Source: Chamaecyparis obtusa
Taxonomy: Eukaryota > Streptophyta > Pinopsida > Cupressales > Cupressaceae
Reading direction: 5' to 3'
Assembly: GCA_027943335.1 (NCBI GenBank)
Contig: BSBK01001582.1
Span: 227,001 to 291,000 of the forward strand
Length of the DNA stretch: 64,000 nucleotides
This document shows positions 1-9,749 of the stretch, piece after piece (position 1 is the stretch's first letter; each line of letters begins with the position of its first letter). Below the pieces are notes generated by a model, which had not been told where the DNA came from, ran no database searches, and saw only the letters and a program-made list of their open reading frames with translations. The position numbers and the translations under genes are program-made.

Positions 1-1515
1 TCATCTGTACTAGATGAAGTTTTGCATTTAGAGAATGTAAGAAGTTATCTGGGATGCAAGTTAGAAAGCATCAATGATAGTGATTTTACAAGTGAGTATG
101 AGAAGATTTACAACCAGGACATGACATTGAAACAAGGTTATGAACATTTGAAAGACAATGAGATTGTTGAGTATGCATTGCAGTATGAGTTTGATGATGA
201 AGAATGCACTAAGATAATCCTTAGCAGAATTCATAATGGGAAGTTTTGGCTAGAATATAGAGTGATAGACATTACAATTGATTTGATTCATGAAGTCACT
301 GGACTGTCTAAATTTGGAACTATTCCTTTAAATGAGAAGAACATGAGAAAGATAGTCATTGATAACACTAATTCATCCTATAATGGTAGAGGAATTGTAA
401 TTAGTAAGGTCAAACAACCTGATGTTAGATACCTATGCAAGATCCTAACAACCAAGTTTTGTGCTAATTCAAGAGAAGATGACATGGCAGTTGGAATAGT
501 ACACATAGCTTATTTGATGTGTTTTGACAAAGTCCCAGTTGATATGTGTGAAATTCTTAGAATTCAATTGTTTGAGAACTTGGAGAAGATTAAGAAGACA
601 AAGTATGCACAATTCAGATTTTCATCTTTGATCACTTACATGTTTTTTCATCTTTTAAGGAGATTTCCTTACACCATAGGAAATGATTGGAATGATGGAC
701 TAAATACAATGGGAAGGATTAATGTAGTATATAGAAAGCATGTTATTAACAATGTTAATGAGAGTGCAGTACTTGTTATTAAGATATTTTAGAATATTGT
801 GTCTAGCAGATCAAGGATTCCATAGTCTCTTGTGGAGAAATACAAGAATGAAATATGTTTTATGGTTGACACTGACTCTACATACATTGAAGTAGTTGAA
901 CCTAGAATTGAGTTCATAGACCCTCTTGGCTATGAAATATCTAAAACAAAGATAGAAGAATATGTGACCAGGCTACATAAATGTAAGATTGACACCCATA
1001 GTAACAGATTTGGAACTTTTGAAGAAAACTTCAACTCCGCAAAGGCTATACTTGAGGAGAAACAATCTAAGAAAAGAGTTGAGAGAACTATTAAGAAAAT
1101 ATTGAAGGATACAAGAATGGAAGAGAGATAATTCTTAGTGGCAAAGCAGACAACAGTAGCAATCAGAGATATTGGATAGAAAGAGATTTTATTTGTACCT
1201 CCCTTATCATCTAGTGTAGCACCAGTCAAAGTGAAAGTAGAGGAACTTGAGAAGGAACAAGTAGCAAGTGAGCCTACTAGACCTACTTCCTCCACACCAA
1301 GCAAGAGAGTGAAAGAAATAGCTACTAGACCTAGTAAGAGGAAGAAAACTTTGGTGCCACCAGTACCTAGGAAAATTGTAGAAATTAAAGATGATGATAC
1401 TACTATGAAGAAGAAAGCATGGAAACCTAGAGTTGAGAGAGTGAATGAAGAAATCATAAAAGATGGAGATTTCACTAAAATGAATAAGTACTACGACCCC
1501 TATAACTATTCTGAT
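1..1515 (+). pseudogene. S1 long ORF, first visible part (unknown function)
   Basis: The frame is open from base 1 to 792, then is broken by TAG stops before resuming at about 832-1131 and 1231-1515. Two regions match the S2 ORF: the segment around SRIHNGKFWLE (near 225-255) resembles SRVHDGKIWLE, and the segment EICFMVDTDSTYIEVVEPR (850-910) resembles DICFMMDCDNVYIQAVKPR. The end (about 1230-1515) is a Lys/Glu/Pro-rich, probably disordered linker. The motif pattern in the first part (FWLE, then an Ile-rich stretch and VTGL) loosely recalls the putative plant transposon protein domain found in many plant repeats; this is a weak guess. The frame stops at 1515 where copia C1 inserted and continues at 31644. 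Confidence 0.65.
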
Positions 1516-2013
1516 TGTAAGAATTTTCCTAAGGCAAAGAGTAGAAACCAAGATCTAGAAGCTCAAGAGATAGCACAAACAAGAGAGACAAGACAATATG
1601 ATCAAATGAAGAATTCAATAATGATCAAATGATGGATAATAGATTGATTGCATACAATGTACAAATACCTCAATATATAGGCAATGCATGATAAATAGAA
1701 GTTATGCAAGTGATAAGATATCAACTAGACATGGTGGAATCACATGTCCACCAAAGGTGGATCATCCTCCATTGTACATGAAAGTATGTGCAACAATGAG
1801 AGGATGATAATGTGATAAGAGCACTAAAGGTGGATCTCACACACAAAGAGGTATGTGATGACAACTATCAGACCTAAAGTGGATATTCTCCTAACCATGT
1901 GCTAAAAAGAAATGCAAACTCCTAGGTGTCTCAAAGACAACTAATTATGCAAATGCATTATCCTAAGTAAACTTAAGTAAAGTGTTATTAGTAAATACTT
2001 AATTACACCAACA
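1516..2013 (-). repeat. 3' LTR of copia C1
   Basis: Direct repeat of 31151-31638. It begins TGTAAGAATTTTCC and ends ACACCAACA in plus-strand reading, so both ends carry the TG...CA termini. It contains a 10 bp internal duplication (aagtaaactt near 1966-1985) absent from the other LTR, which explains its greater length (498 versus 488 bp). Confidence 0.93.
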
Positions 2014-2024
2014 CCCCCCCTTAA
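2014..2024 (-). other. Polypurine tract of copia C1
   Basis: The minus strand reads CTTAAGGGGGGG immediately before the 3' LTR start TGTTGG. The G7 run directly against the LTR is the expected plus-strand DNA primer site. The region 2025-2268 is 3' untranslated sequence of C1 with no ORF I can support. Confidence 0.75.
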
Positions 2025-2268
2025 GTGCAACTTAGGGGAATGCACTTAAGCTCACAATGCAAGATGGGTCCTGACTACTAGGCCATGTTAGGTACCCATG
2101 TACAAAATGCAAGAACAATTCAATCTCTCATAAAGTGGAGAAAGAAGGAAAACCTCATGGGAAAAACCCTCCCCCAAAAGAGAGATGAATACAATAAACA
2201 ATATGAGAGAGAAGACCTCATATGAGGAAAATATCCCCCCCATAAGATAGAATAGAGAAGTCATGTGA

Positions 2269-2286
2269 CCCCCCCCCCCCCCCCCC
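2269..2286. repeat. Uninterrupted poly-C tract of 18 bases
   Basis: An unbroken run of C on the plus strand lies just downstream of the C1 RNase H end (poly-G in the element's sense). It may be an expanded second polypurine tract. The length could also be unreliable because homopolymers are error-prone in sequencing. Confidence 0.8.
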
Positions 2287-2287
2287 G

Positions 2288-2655
2288 ATGGAATAGCACG
2301 CACCCCCAAGAGAGCTCGCAACTAAGAGACTTTCTCTCAATGAAGGGTTTGGTGAAGATGTCTGCAATCTGCTCTGTTGTAGGACAATATTGCATCTCAA
2401 TGACCTGCTCATGTATCAAATCTCTAATGAAGTGCATATGAACCTTAATGTGTTTGGTTTGCTGATGTTGGACCAAATGTCTGGAGATCGCTATAGCACC
2501 CTGATTATCACAATGAATGATTGTAGGTCATGGAATATTGAAACCAAACTCCTTCAGGATATATTGAAGCCAAATAGCCTCTATAGCTATAGTAATAGCC
2601 CCTTGATACTCAACCTCAGTCAAAGAAAGAGAAATAGCATGCTACTTCTTACTCT
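2288..2655 (-). pseudogene. Copia C1 RNase H, C-terminal half
   Basis: Minus-strand reading gives SKK-stop-HAISLSLTEVEY next to the CACTA junction, then EAIWLQYILKEFGF, HCDNQGAIAISRH, TKHIKVHMHFIRDLI and EQIADIFTKP. These are the conserved C-terminal RNase H motifs of copia elements: S-x-T-E-x-E-Y, D-N-x-x-A and A-D-x-F-T-K-P. The upstream half ends in GYIFHLGSSPICWQ at about 25610-25700, so the CACTA element cut the frame between WQ and SKK. The stop in SKK-stop-H is TAG at the place of a usually conserved Gln (SKKQ). A further stop follows GFNIP. Confidence 0.9.
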
Positions 2656-2686
2656 CACTAATACATTTGGGGGCAATTTGCGATGG
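2656..2686 (+). repeat. CACTA left terminal inverted repeat
   Basis: It starts CACTAATACATTTGGGG and continues GCAATTTGCGATGG. The right end (reverse complement) shares the first 17 bases and then reaches the same GCAATTTGCGATGG after a short insertion. Confidence 0.92.
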
Positions 2687-2692
2687 ATATGT

Positions 2693-2945
2693 GTCGCAAT
2701 TGTGACGGCTATGTGTCACACTAGCGTCACCCATAGATGTCACAATTTTTTAGTCGCACATTGCGACGTCTATGGTAGCTGTCTCAATTGCGACGCCCTC
2801 CCGTCGCAATGTCACTAAGATTTGTTAGCGGCATGGGCGTCACCCCCCTGTCGCATGGCTTCGGAGGACCATCGCAATTGCGATAGGCACCTACATCGCA
2901 TTACGACGGGATCCCGTCGCAATTGCGACGCCCGTGGGTGGATTA
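2693..2945. repeat. CACTA left subterminal repeats
   Basis: Many short, partly palindromic motifs of the type TCGCAATTGCGACG appear in both orientations (for example near 2700, 2745, 2780, 2865 and 2915). In CACTA elements such subterminal motifs bind the accessory transposase TNPA; binding here is an inference. The cluster is CpG-rich compared with its surroundings. Confidence 0.75.
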
Positions 2946-3014
2946 AAAAAAAAAATTATTTAATACATTGCTAATGAACCACATTAATGCTTTTTTCTTT
3001 CAACAAATGAGGAC

Positions 3015-3390
3015 AGTCACTGTAAAGACAACATGATAATGTACACTCACTGTAAGGATAGTCACAAATGAGGACATCTCACAGTGACTGTCCCTTGTGT
3101 AATTGCCACTTGAATGTATTGCTATTCAGCCACATTAATGCTTTTATTCTTCAACAAATGAGGATAGTCACTCTAAAGACAACATGATAATGTACACTCA
3201 CAGTGAGTGTACATTATCATGTTGTCTTTACAGTGACTATCCTCATTTGTTGAAGAAGAAAAAAATTAATGTGGTTGAATAGCAATACATTCAAGTGGCA
3301 ATTACACTAGGGACAGTCACTGTGAGATGTCCTCATTTGTGACTGTCCTTACAGTGAGTGTACATTATCATGTTGTCTTTATAGTGTCAA
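3015..3390. repeat. Long near-perfect inverted repeat (hairpin), arms about 188 bp
   Basis: The left arm 3015-3203 reads as the reverse complement of the right arm 3204-3390, meeting at a central palindrome GTGTACATTATCA / TGATAATGTACAC with essentially no loop. Both arms contain the motifs of the repeat family found throughout this CACTA element: GACAACATGATAATGTACAC, AATGAGGACATCTCACAGTG and CACTTGAATGTATTGC. A transcript through it would fold into a long hairpin. Confidence 0.85.
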
Positions 3391-3613
3391 TATATGCATT
3401 ATTACTTAAACTGAAGAGTACTCTAAATAATATGTCATTGTGGAGTTCTGATTGCTTCCAATTTGATATACGCTTGTTCTACTTATGTATCCAACGTCAT
3501 GTAAGAAAAGTTGATGCTTTTAAAATAGATTCATTTAGCCATGAAATGCCTGTGCATGTTACATACAAGATTCCAAGGCCCAAAATTGATTACTCATTAT
3601 AATTCATGTACAG

Positions 3614-4238
3614 AATGATAATCAACCACAACGAGGCATGCGTAGGCGCTGCTTAGAGTTTGAGGCATCAGAAGCTCATAGAAGAAACTTGACCAATGGC
3701 TCATGGAATGCAACAAACTTATTGCCTAAAACAGGAGCATTGGTAACCACAGATGATGGTTCTGAAAAGAACACTCCAACATCGACAAGGCACAAAAGAG
3801 GCTGCAATTATAAGAAATCAATGTGTCTGAAGAAATACTGTGAATGCTATCAGGTAGATATCTTCAATTGATTGCTTAATTTAAGGTTAAAGGCTGGAGA
3901 GTAGTTTATGTGTATTCTGATTAGTGCTCGTATCTTTTATTTTAGGCAGGGGTTGGCTGCTCAGATGGCTGCAGATGTGAAGGTTGTAAAAACACGTTTG
4001 GCAAGAAAGAAGATATCTGATCACTTTTTTCAAATATCGAATACATCATATTATCTCAATCTATACATGAACGATAATACAAATATTGAATGCATTATAT
4101 TCTGTCATTCTATACATGTATGATGATTCAAATATCGAGTGCATTATATTATCTCAGTCTATACATGAACGATAAATTTCATTTGCAACTTGTATAGGAG
4201 GATCAGATGACACAGAAGACAAAGAATCTCAGGATGAG
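3614..4238 (+). pseudogene. TCX: TSO1/TCX-like CXC-domain gene fragment (three exons)
   Basis: Three exon-like blocks can be read. Exon A (3614-3853, 80 codons after a CAG acceptor) starts [17 protein letters not shown] and ends [10 protein letters not shown] before GTAGAT. Exon B (from 3946, after TTTTAG) reads AGVGCSDGCRCEGCKNTF in the same phase. Exon C (4198-4238) reads in part SDDTEDKESQDE before GTATGG. Together they match the first Cys-rich (CXC) motif of plant tesmin/TSO1-like transcription regulators, which bind DNA through two zinc-coordinating CXC motifs. Two defects show: the CNC at the start of the motif is CNY, losing a zinc ligand, and the exon B donor appears to be AT instead of GT (GAAGATATCTG). 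The second CXC motif and both gene ends are absent. It is most likely a fragment captured by the CACTA element. Confidence 0.8.
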
Positions 4239-4289
4239 GTATGGGAGAAGGCTATATCAGAGGAAAAGCTAGGGCTTTGTTACTGTCCC

Positions 4290-4390
4290 TTGTGACAGTA
4301 ACAAAATTTGATGAAAATAATTTTTTTTCACTCAACTTTGACATTCACAACTTCCTCTTTTATTATAATAAGAAAAAATAGAGTGACTTT
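4290..4390. repeat. About 90 bp segment duplicated at 7165-7250
   Basis: The two copies both contain tttgatgaaaataattttt, tcactcaactttgacattc and acaacttcctcttttatta. They link the TCX/PIN fragment block with the exon-like block near 7263, suggesting an internal duplication within the CACTA element. The stretch 4391-4528 has no other recognisable content. Confidence 0.75.
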
Positions 4391-4532
4391 AGAGAAAATA
4401 ATGAAACTAATACAATTGCAATACGGTGGTATTTAGAACAAACAAAGCTTCACAACCATCAAAGAAGAAAAAAGCACATGCATATATCGAGTACTCCTCA
4501 ATTAGAGAGATAGAGAAGAATTCAAAACATAC

Positions 4533-4618
4533 CCAGACTGAACATGGCCATACCAAGACCAGCATCAGACAATATTCTTATTGACTGCTCTAGGATAGCT
4601 GGCATTTCAACTTTCCAT
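4533..4618 (-). pseudogene. PIN: PIN auxin efflux carrier, single internal exon
   Basis: On the minus strand an 86 bp open exon lies between an acceptor (TTTTGCAG) and a donor (GG|GTATG). It encodes [20 protein letters not shown] and then LGMAMFSLG. This is the highly conserved start of the C-terminal membrane domain of plant PIN-FORMED auxin efflux carriers (compare RWxVEMPAI and [14 protein letters not shown]). The preceding Arg codon is split by the intron, as expected for PIN genes. Flanking PIN exons are absent: the upstream side (4619-5030) has no coding match. The reading frame and both splice sites look intact, so the exon could be spliced into a chimeric transcript. It lies antisense to the neighbouring TCX-like fragment, so the two were captured separately or rearranged. 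Confidence 0.88.
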
Positions 4619-5033
4619 CTGCAAAATAGATTATAAAAACATGAAAATATATCAGAGATGTTTGATATTGATACAAAACAACACAGATTCATTTCTTTGT
4701 ACACCTGTATATCATAAAAATCCTTGCACACTTCGAAAAATTGTATTGCCTTTTACTTACTCAAAAGTAATTTACATAAAGCAGTCATTTGATTAACATG
4801 GATCCTAATATTCACAAGTACATGGTCATGTGCTCCATCATAGCATCTTATAGATTTAGATCTGTTCTCTAAAATAATTCAATGTTTTGTTTACAATCCA
4901 CAAAAGAAATATTTTCCCTCGTCTACTTAATCCTAAACAAAAGGCCATATAGCAATATAGATAGAACTATATAATAGAAACCATAAACAATGGTAACCTT
5001 AGCAGCAGCAAGAAATTGTTGCAAAAACTTTAC
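4619..5033. other. No recognised content (intron-like AT-rich DNA)
   Basis: AT-rich, without ORFs. It may be PIN intron sequence carried along with the exon, but nothing in it proves that. Confidence 0.4.
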
Positions 5034-5155
5034 CTTATCATACCTAGATTGTTGCTTTGCCTGGCGGAGGGAAATTTGATCAGTAAAATTGACACAGAGT
5101 ATGCTGTCTCCATTGTCATGCTGGATAACAAAACACCAACTTTAATGGGCATGTA
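5034..5155 (-). pseudogene. Unidentified exon-like segment, copy 1
   Basis: On the minus strand a CAG acceptor is followed by TACATGCCCATTAAAGTTGG and the segment ends at GATAAG|GTA, an exon-like layout. It is nearly identical to 7872-7991. A 2 bp difference (GACACAG versus GACAG in plus reading, near 5092) shifts the frame here, so copy 2 holds the open reading. I do not recognise the protein. Confidence 0.45.
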
Positions 5156-5826
5156 CTGTCCCTTGTGTAATTGCCACTTGAATGCATTGCTATTGAACCA
5201 CATTAATGCTTTTTTCCTTCAACAAATGAGGACAGTCACTGTAAAGACAACATGATAATGTACACTCACTGTAAGGATAGTCACAAATGAGGAAATCTCA
5301 GAGTGATTATCCCTTGTGTAATTGCTGCTTGAATACATTGCTATTGAACCACATTAATGCTTTTTTCCTTCAACAAATGAGGACAGTCACTGTAAAGACA
5401 ACATGATAATGTACACTCACTGTAAGGATAGTCACAAATGAGGAAATCTCAGAGTGACTATCCCTTGTGTAATTGCTGCTTGAATACATTGCTAATGAAC
5501 CACATTAATGCTTTTTTCCTTCAACAAATGAGGACAGTCACTATAAAGACAACATGATAATGTACACTCACTGTAAGGATAGTCACAAATGAGGACATCT
5601 CACAGTGACTGTCCCTTGTGTAATTGCCACTTGAATGTATTGCTATTCAGCCACATTAATGCTTTTCTTCTTCAACAAATGAGGATAGTCACTCTAAAGA
5701 CAACATGATAATGTACACGGGCTGTAAGTGTACATTATCATGTTGTCTTTACAGTGACTGTCCTCCTTCAAGTGGCAATTACACAAGGGACAGTCACTGT
5801 AAAGACAACATGATAATGTAGAGAAA
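5156..5826. repeat. Palindromic repeat array A
   Basis: Several near-identical units run head to tail: a start like CACTTGAATGCATTGC, then ACCACATTAATGCTTTT, CAACAAATGAGGACAGTCAC, GACAACATGATAATGTACAC and ends such as AATGAGGACATCTCACAGTG. Three direct copies occupy about 5160-5700. An inverted partner follows around 5728-5826, centred on tgtacacgggctgtaagtgtaca. Confidence 0.85.
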
Positions 5827-6132
5827 TGTTGTCATTTGTATTTTCAAGAGTGCCGAGAGAGATTCCCTCTGCGAAATCACAGCTACAATTTCTGAGTATG
5901 TTGGGTTTATTTTTCTTTTGTCATTATTATGTAATCTGGTATTCAGCTGTTACAGAGCTAAAATACCTAGAAATGAGGACATATCTGTGTTGAATTTATT
6001 GTTAGCGGCTTTGGTTATTTAGAAGTTTAATTTTATTTGTTCATCTTTCAAGCACAAACATTTTGTGGACCGTAACATCTTCATTATTTCGGGTATGCAA
6101 TGAAACAGCCCTAACTTGCAACTACCTTCACT
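5827..6132. repeat. CACTA-internal segment B, also at 11850-12180, 24545-24870 and 24975-25240
   Basis: This segment contains ACAGCTACAATTTCTGAGTA, TCATTATTATGTAATCTGGT, GCTAAAATACC, GGACCGTAACATCTTCATT and GCAATGAAACAGCCCTAACT. The same sequence recurs three times in the opposite orientation within the CACTA element. Its position beside the palindromic arrays and the 78 bp tandem repeats suggests a duplicated promoter or leader region of the transposon or of a captured gene. I see no convincing long ORF. Confidence 0.8.
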
Positions 6133-6815
6133 GTACTTGTGTACATTATCATGTTGTCTTTACAGTGACTGTCCTCATTCAAGTGGCAATTACACAAGGG
6201 ACAGTCACTGTGAGATGTCCTCATTTGTGACAAGGACAGTCACACATGAGGACATCTCACAGTGACTGTCCCTTGTTAATTGCCACTTGAATGTATTGCT
6301 ATTCAACCACATTTATGGGCCCGTTTGGACCACAGCACACAGTAGCATCTACAGAGAAGAATATCCCAGGTGTAACAAGTTGTAAGAATATACCAACAGT
6401 TCTAAGAAGTTCCCTAGCACATAGTAGCATCTACAGAGAAGAATATACAACATGAGGGCAGCCACTGTAAAGACAACATGATAATGTACACTCATTGTAT
6501 GTGTACATTATCATGTTGTCTTTACAGTGACTGTCCTCATTCAAGTGGAAATTACACAAGGGACAGTCACTGTGAGATGTCCTCATTTGTGACAAGGACA
6601 GTCACACATGAGGACATCTCACAGTGACTGTCCCTTGTGTAATTGCCACTTGAATGTATTGCTATTCAACCACATTTATGGGCCCGTTTGGACCGCGGCA
6701 CATAGTAGCATCTACAGAGAAGAATATCCCAGGTGTAACAAGTTGTAAGAATATACCAACAGTTCTAAGAAGTTCCCTAGCACATAGTAGCATCTACAGA
6801 GAAGAATATGGGTCA
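6133..6815. repeat. Tandem duplication of a composite 358 bp unit
   Basis: The block beginning gtgtacattatcatgttgtc at 6141 recurs at 6499. Each copy holds an inverted-repeat unit followed by tatgggcccgtttggacc and two copies of agtagcatctacagagaaga. Related pieces occur at 10040-10200 and, inverted, at 11640-11690. Confidence 0.8.
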
Positions 6816-7262
6816 ACGAGGTTGACTTCAAAGCCATGCAATCTAATGGTAATAGTAATATCATAATTTGACATACTATCAGAAATACTTCCTAAATAGA
6901 CTATTCAATCTTATAAGAGATGGATTCATGAGAACTATTATTTATGAAATATGAGTCAATGACTTTAATTAAAAAAATTACACAATCTAATTCTTGTAAA
7001 AATATCAAAATTTGACACATTGAAAATACCTTCCAAAAGTATCGTTAATTGATTAATATGAATCACTACTCATGAAATATAATTTTATAAACCTAATCTA
7101 AAAACTACACAATAAAAATCTTAATAGCAATATTGTAAGAAACTATTCCCAAAAGCAAGCCTAACAAAATTTGATGAAAATAATTTTTGTTTCACTCAAC
7201 TTTGACATTCACAACTTCCTCTTTTATTATAATAAGAAAAAAAATGTCTTTTTAGATATACC
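6816..7262. other. AT-rich spacer, nothing recognised
   Basis: No coding frame or repeat other than the 7165-7250 duplicate of 4290-4390. Confidence 0.4.
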
Positions 7263-7448
7263 TCATGAACCATACTCGAATAATCTATCATTTTTCTTCT
7301 CAAAAACATATTTGCAGAGCCTGCTTCTTTTACTTGTTTGTACTTTTATCTCTCTGATGGAAAGGGTTCCTTCAGGACACATTTTTCCAAGTTCACTGCT
7401 TGAGATATTTGAGGAGGGTTCCCCTGCTTGAGTATCCATCCAACCCAT
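7263..7448 (-). pseudogene. Unidentified exon-like ORF fragment
   Basis: The minus strand has an open stretch reading in part MGWMDTQAGEPSSNISSSEL and later CKYVFEKKND. It lies after a possible acceptor (TTGTAG near 7464) and before a possible donor (GAG|GTATAT near 7262). The peptide is polar and I do not recognise its family. Given the PIN and TCX fragments nearby it may be another captured exon. Chance is not excluded. Confidence 0.3.
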
Positions 7449-7871
7449 ATTCGAGTAGTTCTACAATTGCACAGTCTAAATTAATAATACTGACAATTGA
7501 ATGACAAATGATGATACATAGAATTGATATAAACTAATCCTAAAAACACTAAAACATTATTAATATATTTATATTTCATAAATAAAATTGATATAAAAGA
7601 TCTGGAAAGATACATTAAAAAATAGAAAAATAGTAATTTATAATAGAAGGAAACTTAAATTGCTATTTAAAAAAAAACAAGAGTCTTAAATCTTATCATT
7701 TTGTTTCATTATCATCCATAAGTACACACCTCTAGCATAATAATTATATTTTACCACCCATAAAATGAAAAAAAGATTTTCACAAGAGAAATTGAAGCTA
7801 GATTATAAAAGTGAACCATCTTATTGGAAACTGGAACTGTTATCATACCCAAAAGGACTACAAAATTTCAC

Positions 7872-7991
7872 CTTATCATACCCAGATTGTTGCTTTGCCT
7901 GGCGGAGGGAAATTTGATCAGTAAAATTGACAGAGTATGTTGTCTCCATTGTCATGCTGGATAACAAAACACCAACTTTAATGGGCATGTA
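7872..7991 (-). pseudogene. Unidentified exon-like segment, copy 2 (open frame)
   Basis: The minus-strand exon-like segment between acceptor CAG and donor AAG|GTGAAA is open for 40 codons: YMPIKVGVLLSSMTMETTYS, then VNFTDQISLRQAKQQSGYDK. It duplicates 5034-5155. The donor is a good match to plant splice sites. I cannot name the gene. It adjoins a palindromic repeat unit that is cut by the solo LTR at 8031. Confidence 0.45.
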
Positions 7992-8030
7992 CTGTCCCTT
8001 GTGTAATTGCCACTTGAATGCATTGCTATT

Positions 8031-9749
8031 TGATGCAGGGGCATCCCTAATGCAAGCCAAAGACACCATGATTGAAGGAAGTTGCCATGAAGCCAAGGAG
8101 TCAAATCCTATCAATTGGAACATAAGATTTTCACCTTGGAGCTTTGAAGGATTGACTGGTGAAAGGTCCTTTTGATTGACAAATCAGAGTCTTTTTGAAT
8201 GACAAATCAGAGTCTTTTTGAATGACAATAAATTAGAATAGGAGTTTTAGATGTTTTCTTGGTTTGTAATAAATATTAAGGATTGATTTTATCTCCTTAT
8301 AAACATCCACTTGTTGGACACAAGACCCCTTGGTGACTTATAAACCTTGGGCATCTTTTGAGTCCTTGGATGAAATGAGCATAGTAAGTGTTTATTAGGT
8401 GTCTTTTAGATGTTGTTAAGAAGTTTGAAGGTCCAAAATAACTTTAATAAGGTTCCTAAAGTTTCACAACACATTTTTAACCTTCTCGGCAAAGTTGTTT
8501 GCAAAGTTGTAATGCAACTTTAAAAGTTGCTTAGCAAAGTTGACATTTGTTGGATAAACTATTCTAACCACCTAGATGGTTGAACCAACATTTGGAGAGC
8601 CTATTTTAGGCTTCAAATGGTCGAAGACAGACAGAGAACCAGTATTGTAATCATTTTGCTTTCATAAAAAATAAAAATAACCCTGTTTTAGTGCATTTCT
8701 GGTGAAAAATGAACTCTGTACGGCTGTACGGATGGTGGTTGGATGATAAAATTTGGCTGGAAGTTGTAATAGTGACATCTAATGCTTTGGAAGTTGGTTT
8801 GATTGATTCTCTTTGTTTTATATCTATGTTATTTCAAATTTTCTGTGCATTGTTTACAAACCCTCATTTTCAGGGTTTGACTGATGTAAAGACCTTAACT
8901 CACATTTCAACCATTGGAATTCCTTCTTCCTTGGTGGAATGAGAGTTAAGGATGTATATTTTTATATTCTAAAAGCCCTGAGGTAGGGGGTTGCATCTGC
9001 ATTTGTTGAGAGCGAGCCCTAGATCAAAAACTACCATGTTTTTGGCTGGGAAGATGGTAATCAGAATAAAATTAGAAGCTTGAATCGTATTGAGGACTTG
9101 AAAACTTGTGCATTCTTGTTTATCTAGATCAGGAGAACACTCCAAAACTCTGATCTTGGTTTCATACACCCATTTTCAATGCTTTGTTTTGGAACCCACA
9201 CCTAAAAGCATGCATTAGGTCTGCGGACTCAATGAAGACATTGATATGCTGGAGTGGAGTTAGGGTCTAGGAGTTGGTGGTCTGTTAGAAATCCAAAAAG
9301 GGTACTCAGAAAACATATAACTTCTTAGAGTCCTTTGGCAAGTTGCAGAGTTATGGCTGCAGAGCAGGTTTGGGAGACCTACTAGGGTCACTAGGTCAGT
9401 TTGTTATTTTGATGTCTTGGGTTGTTTAGATCACAACCAATGCATGATTCTTGTTATTTAGATGATATCTAAGGGGTTTCTAAGTTTTTCTACAGGAAGT
9501 AAGATCTAGAACCTTAAAAGTCTCTTTTGATAGAAAATCAAGGAACTTGTCCCTAAAAGGAAATTTGTTATTGAATGGGATTGAGTCCATAAGTTGTTGT
9601 GTGATCCTTGAAACCTTCAAATTCATTACTTTGCAGAGTTTAAACATTAACCTATAGAAATCAGAGCCTAATTGATTGGTTGAGTCATTTTGGTGTCTTG
9701 AAGTGGGTTGGGACATAGATCCAAGTTTCTTGCTGACTACTCTGCATCA
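8031..9749 (+). mobile_element. Solo LTR, gypsy-like (1719 bp)
   Basis: The insert is bounded by the 5 bp duplication CTATT (8026-8030 and 9750-9754) and restores the interrupted repeat unit when removed (GCTATT then GAGCCAC). It starts TGATGCAGGGGCATCCC and ends TGCATCA, LTR-type termini with a short inverted repeat. The start resembles that of the gypsy LTR at 38421 (TGATGTAGGAGCATCC). No primer-binding site, polypurine tract or coding region is inside, so it is a solo LTR left by recombination. Orientation follows the similarity to 38421. Confidence 0.82.

Noticed and set aside
8709..8942. ORF of 77 codons within the solo LTR
   Set aside because: LTRs are non-coding and the peptide matches no family I know.
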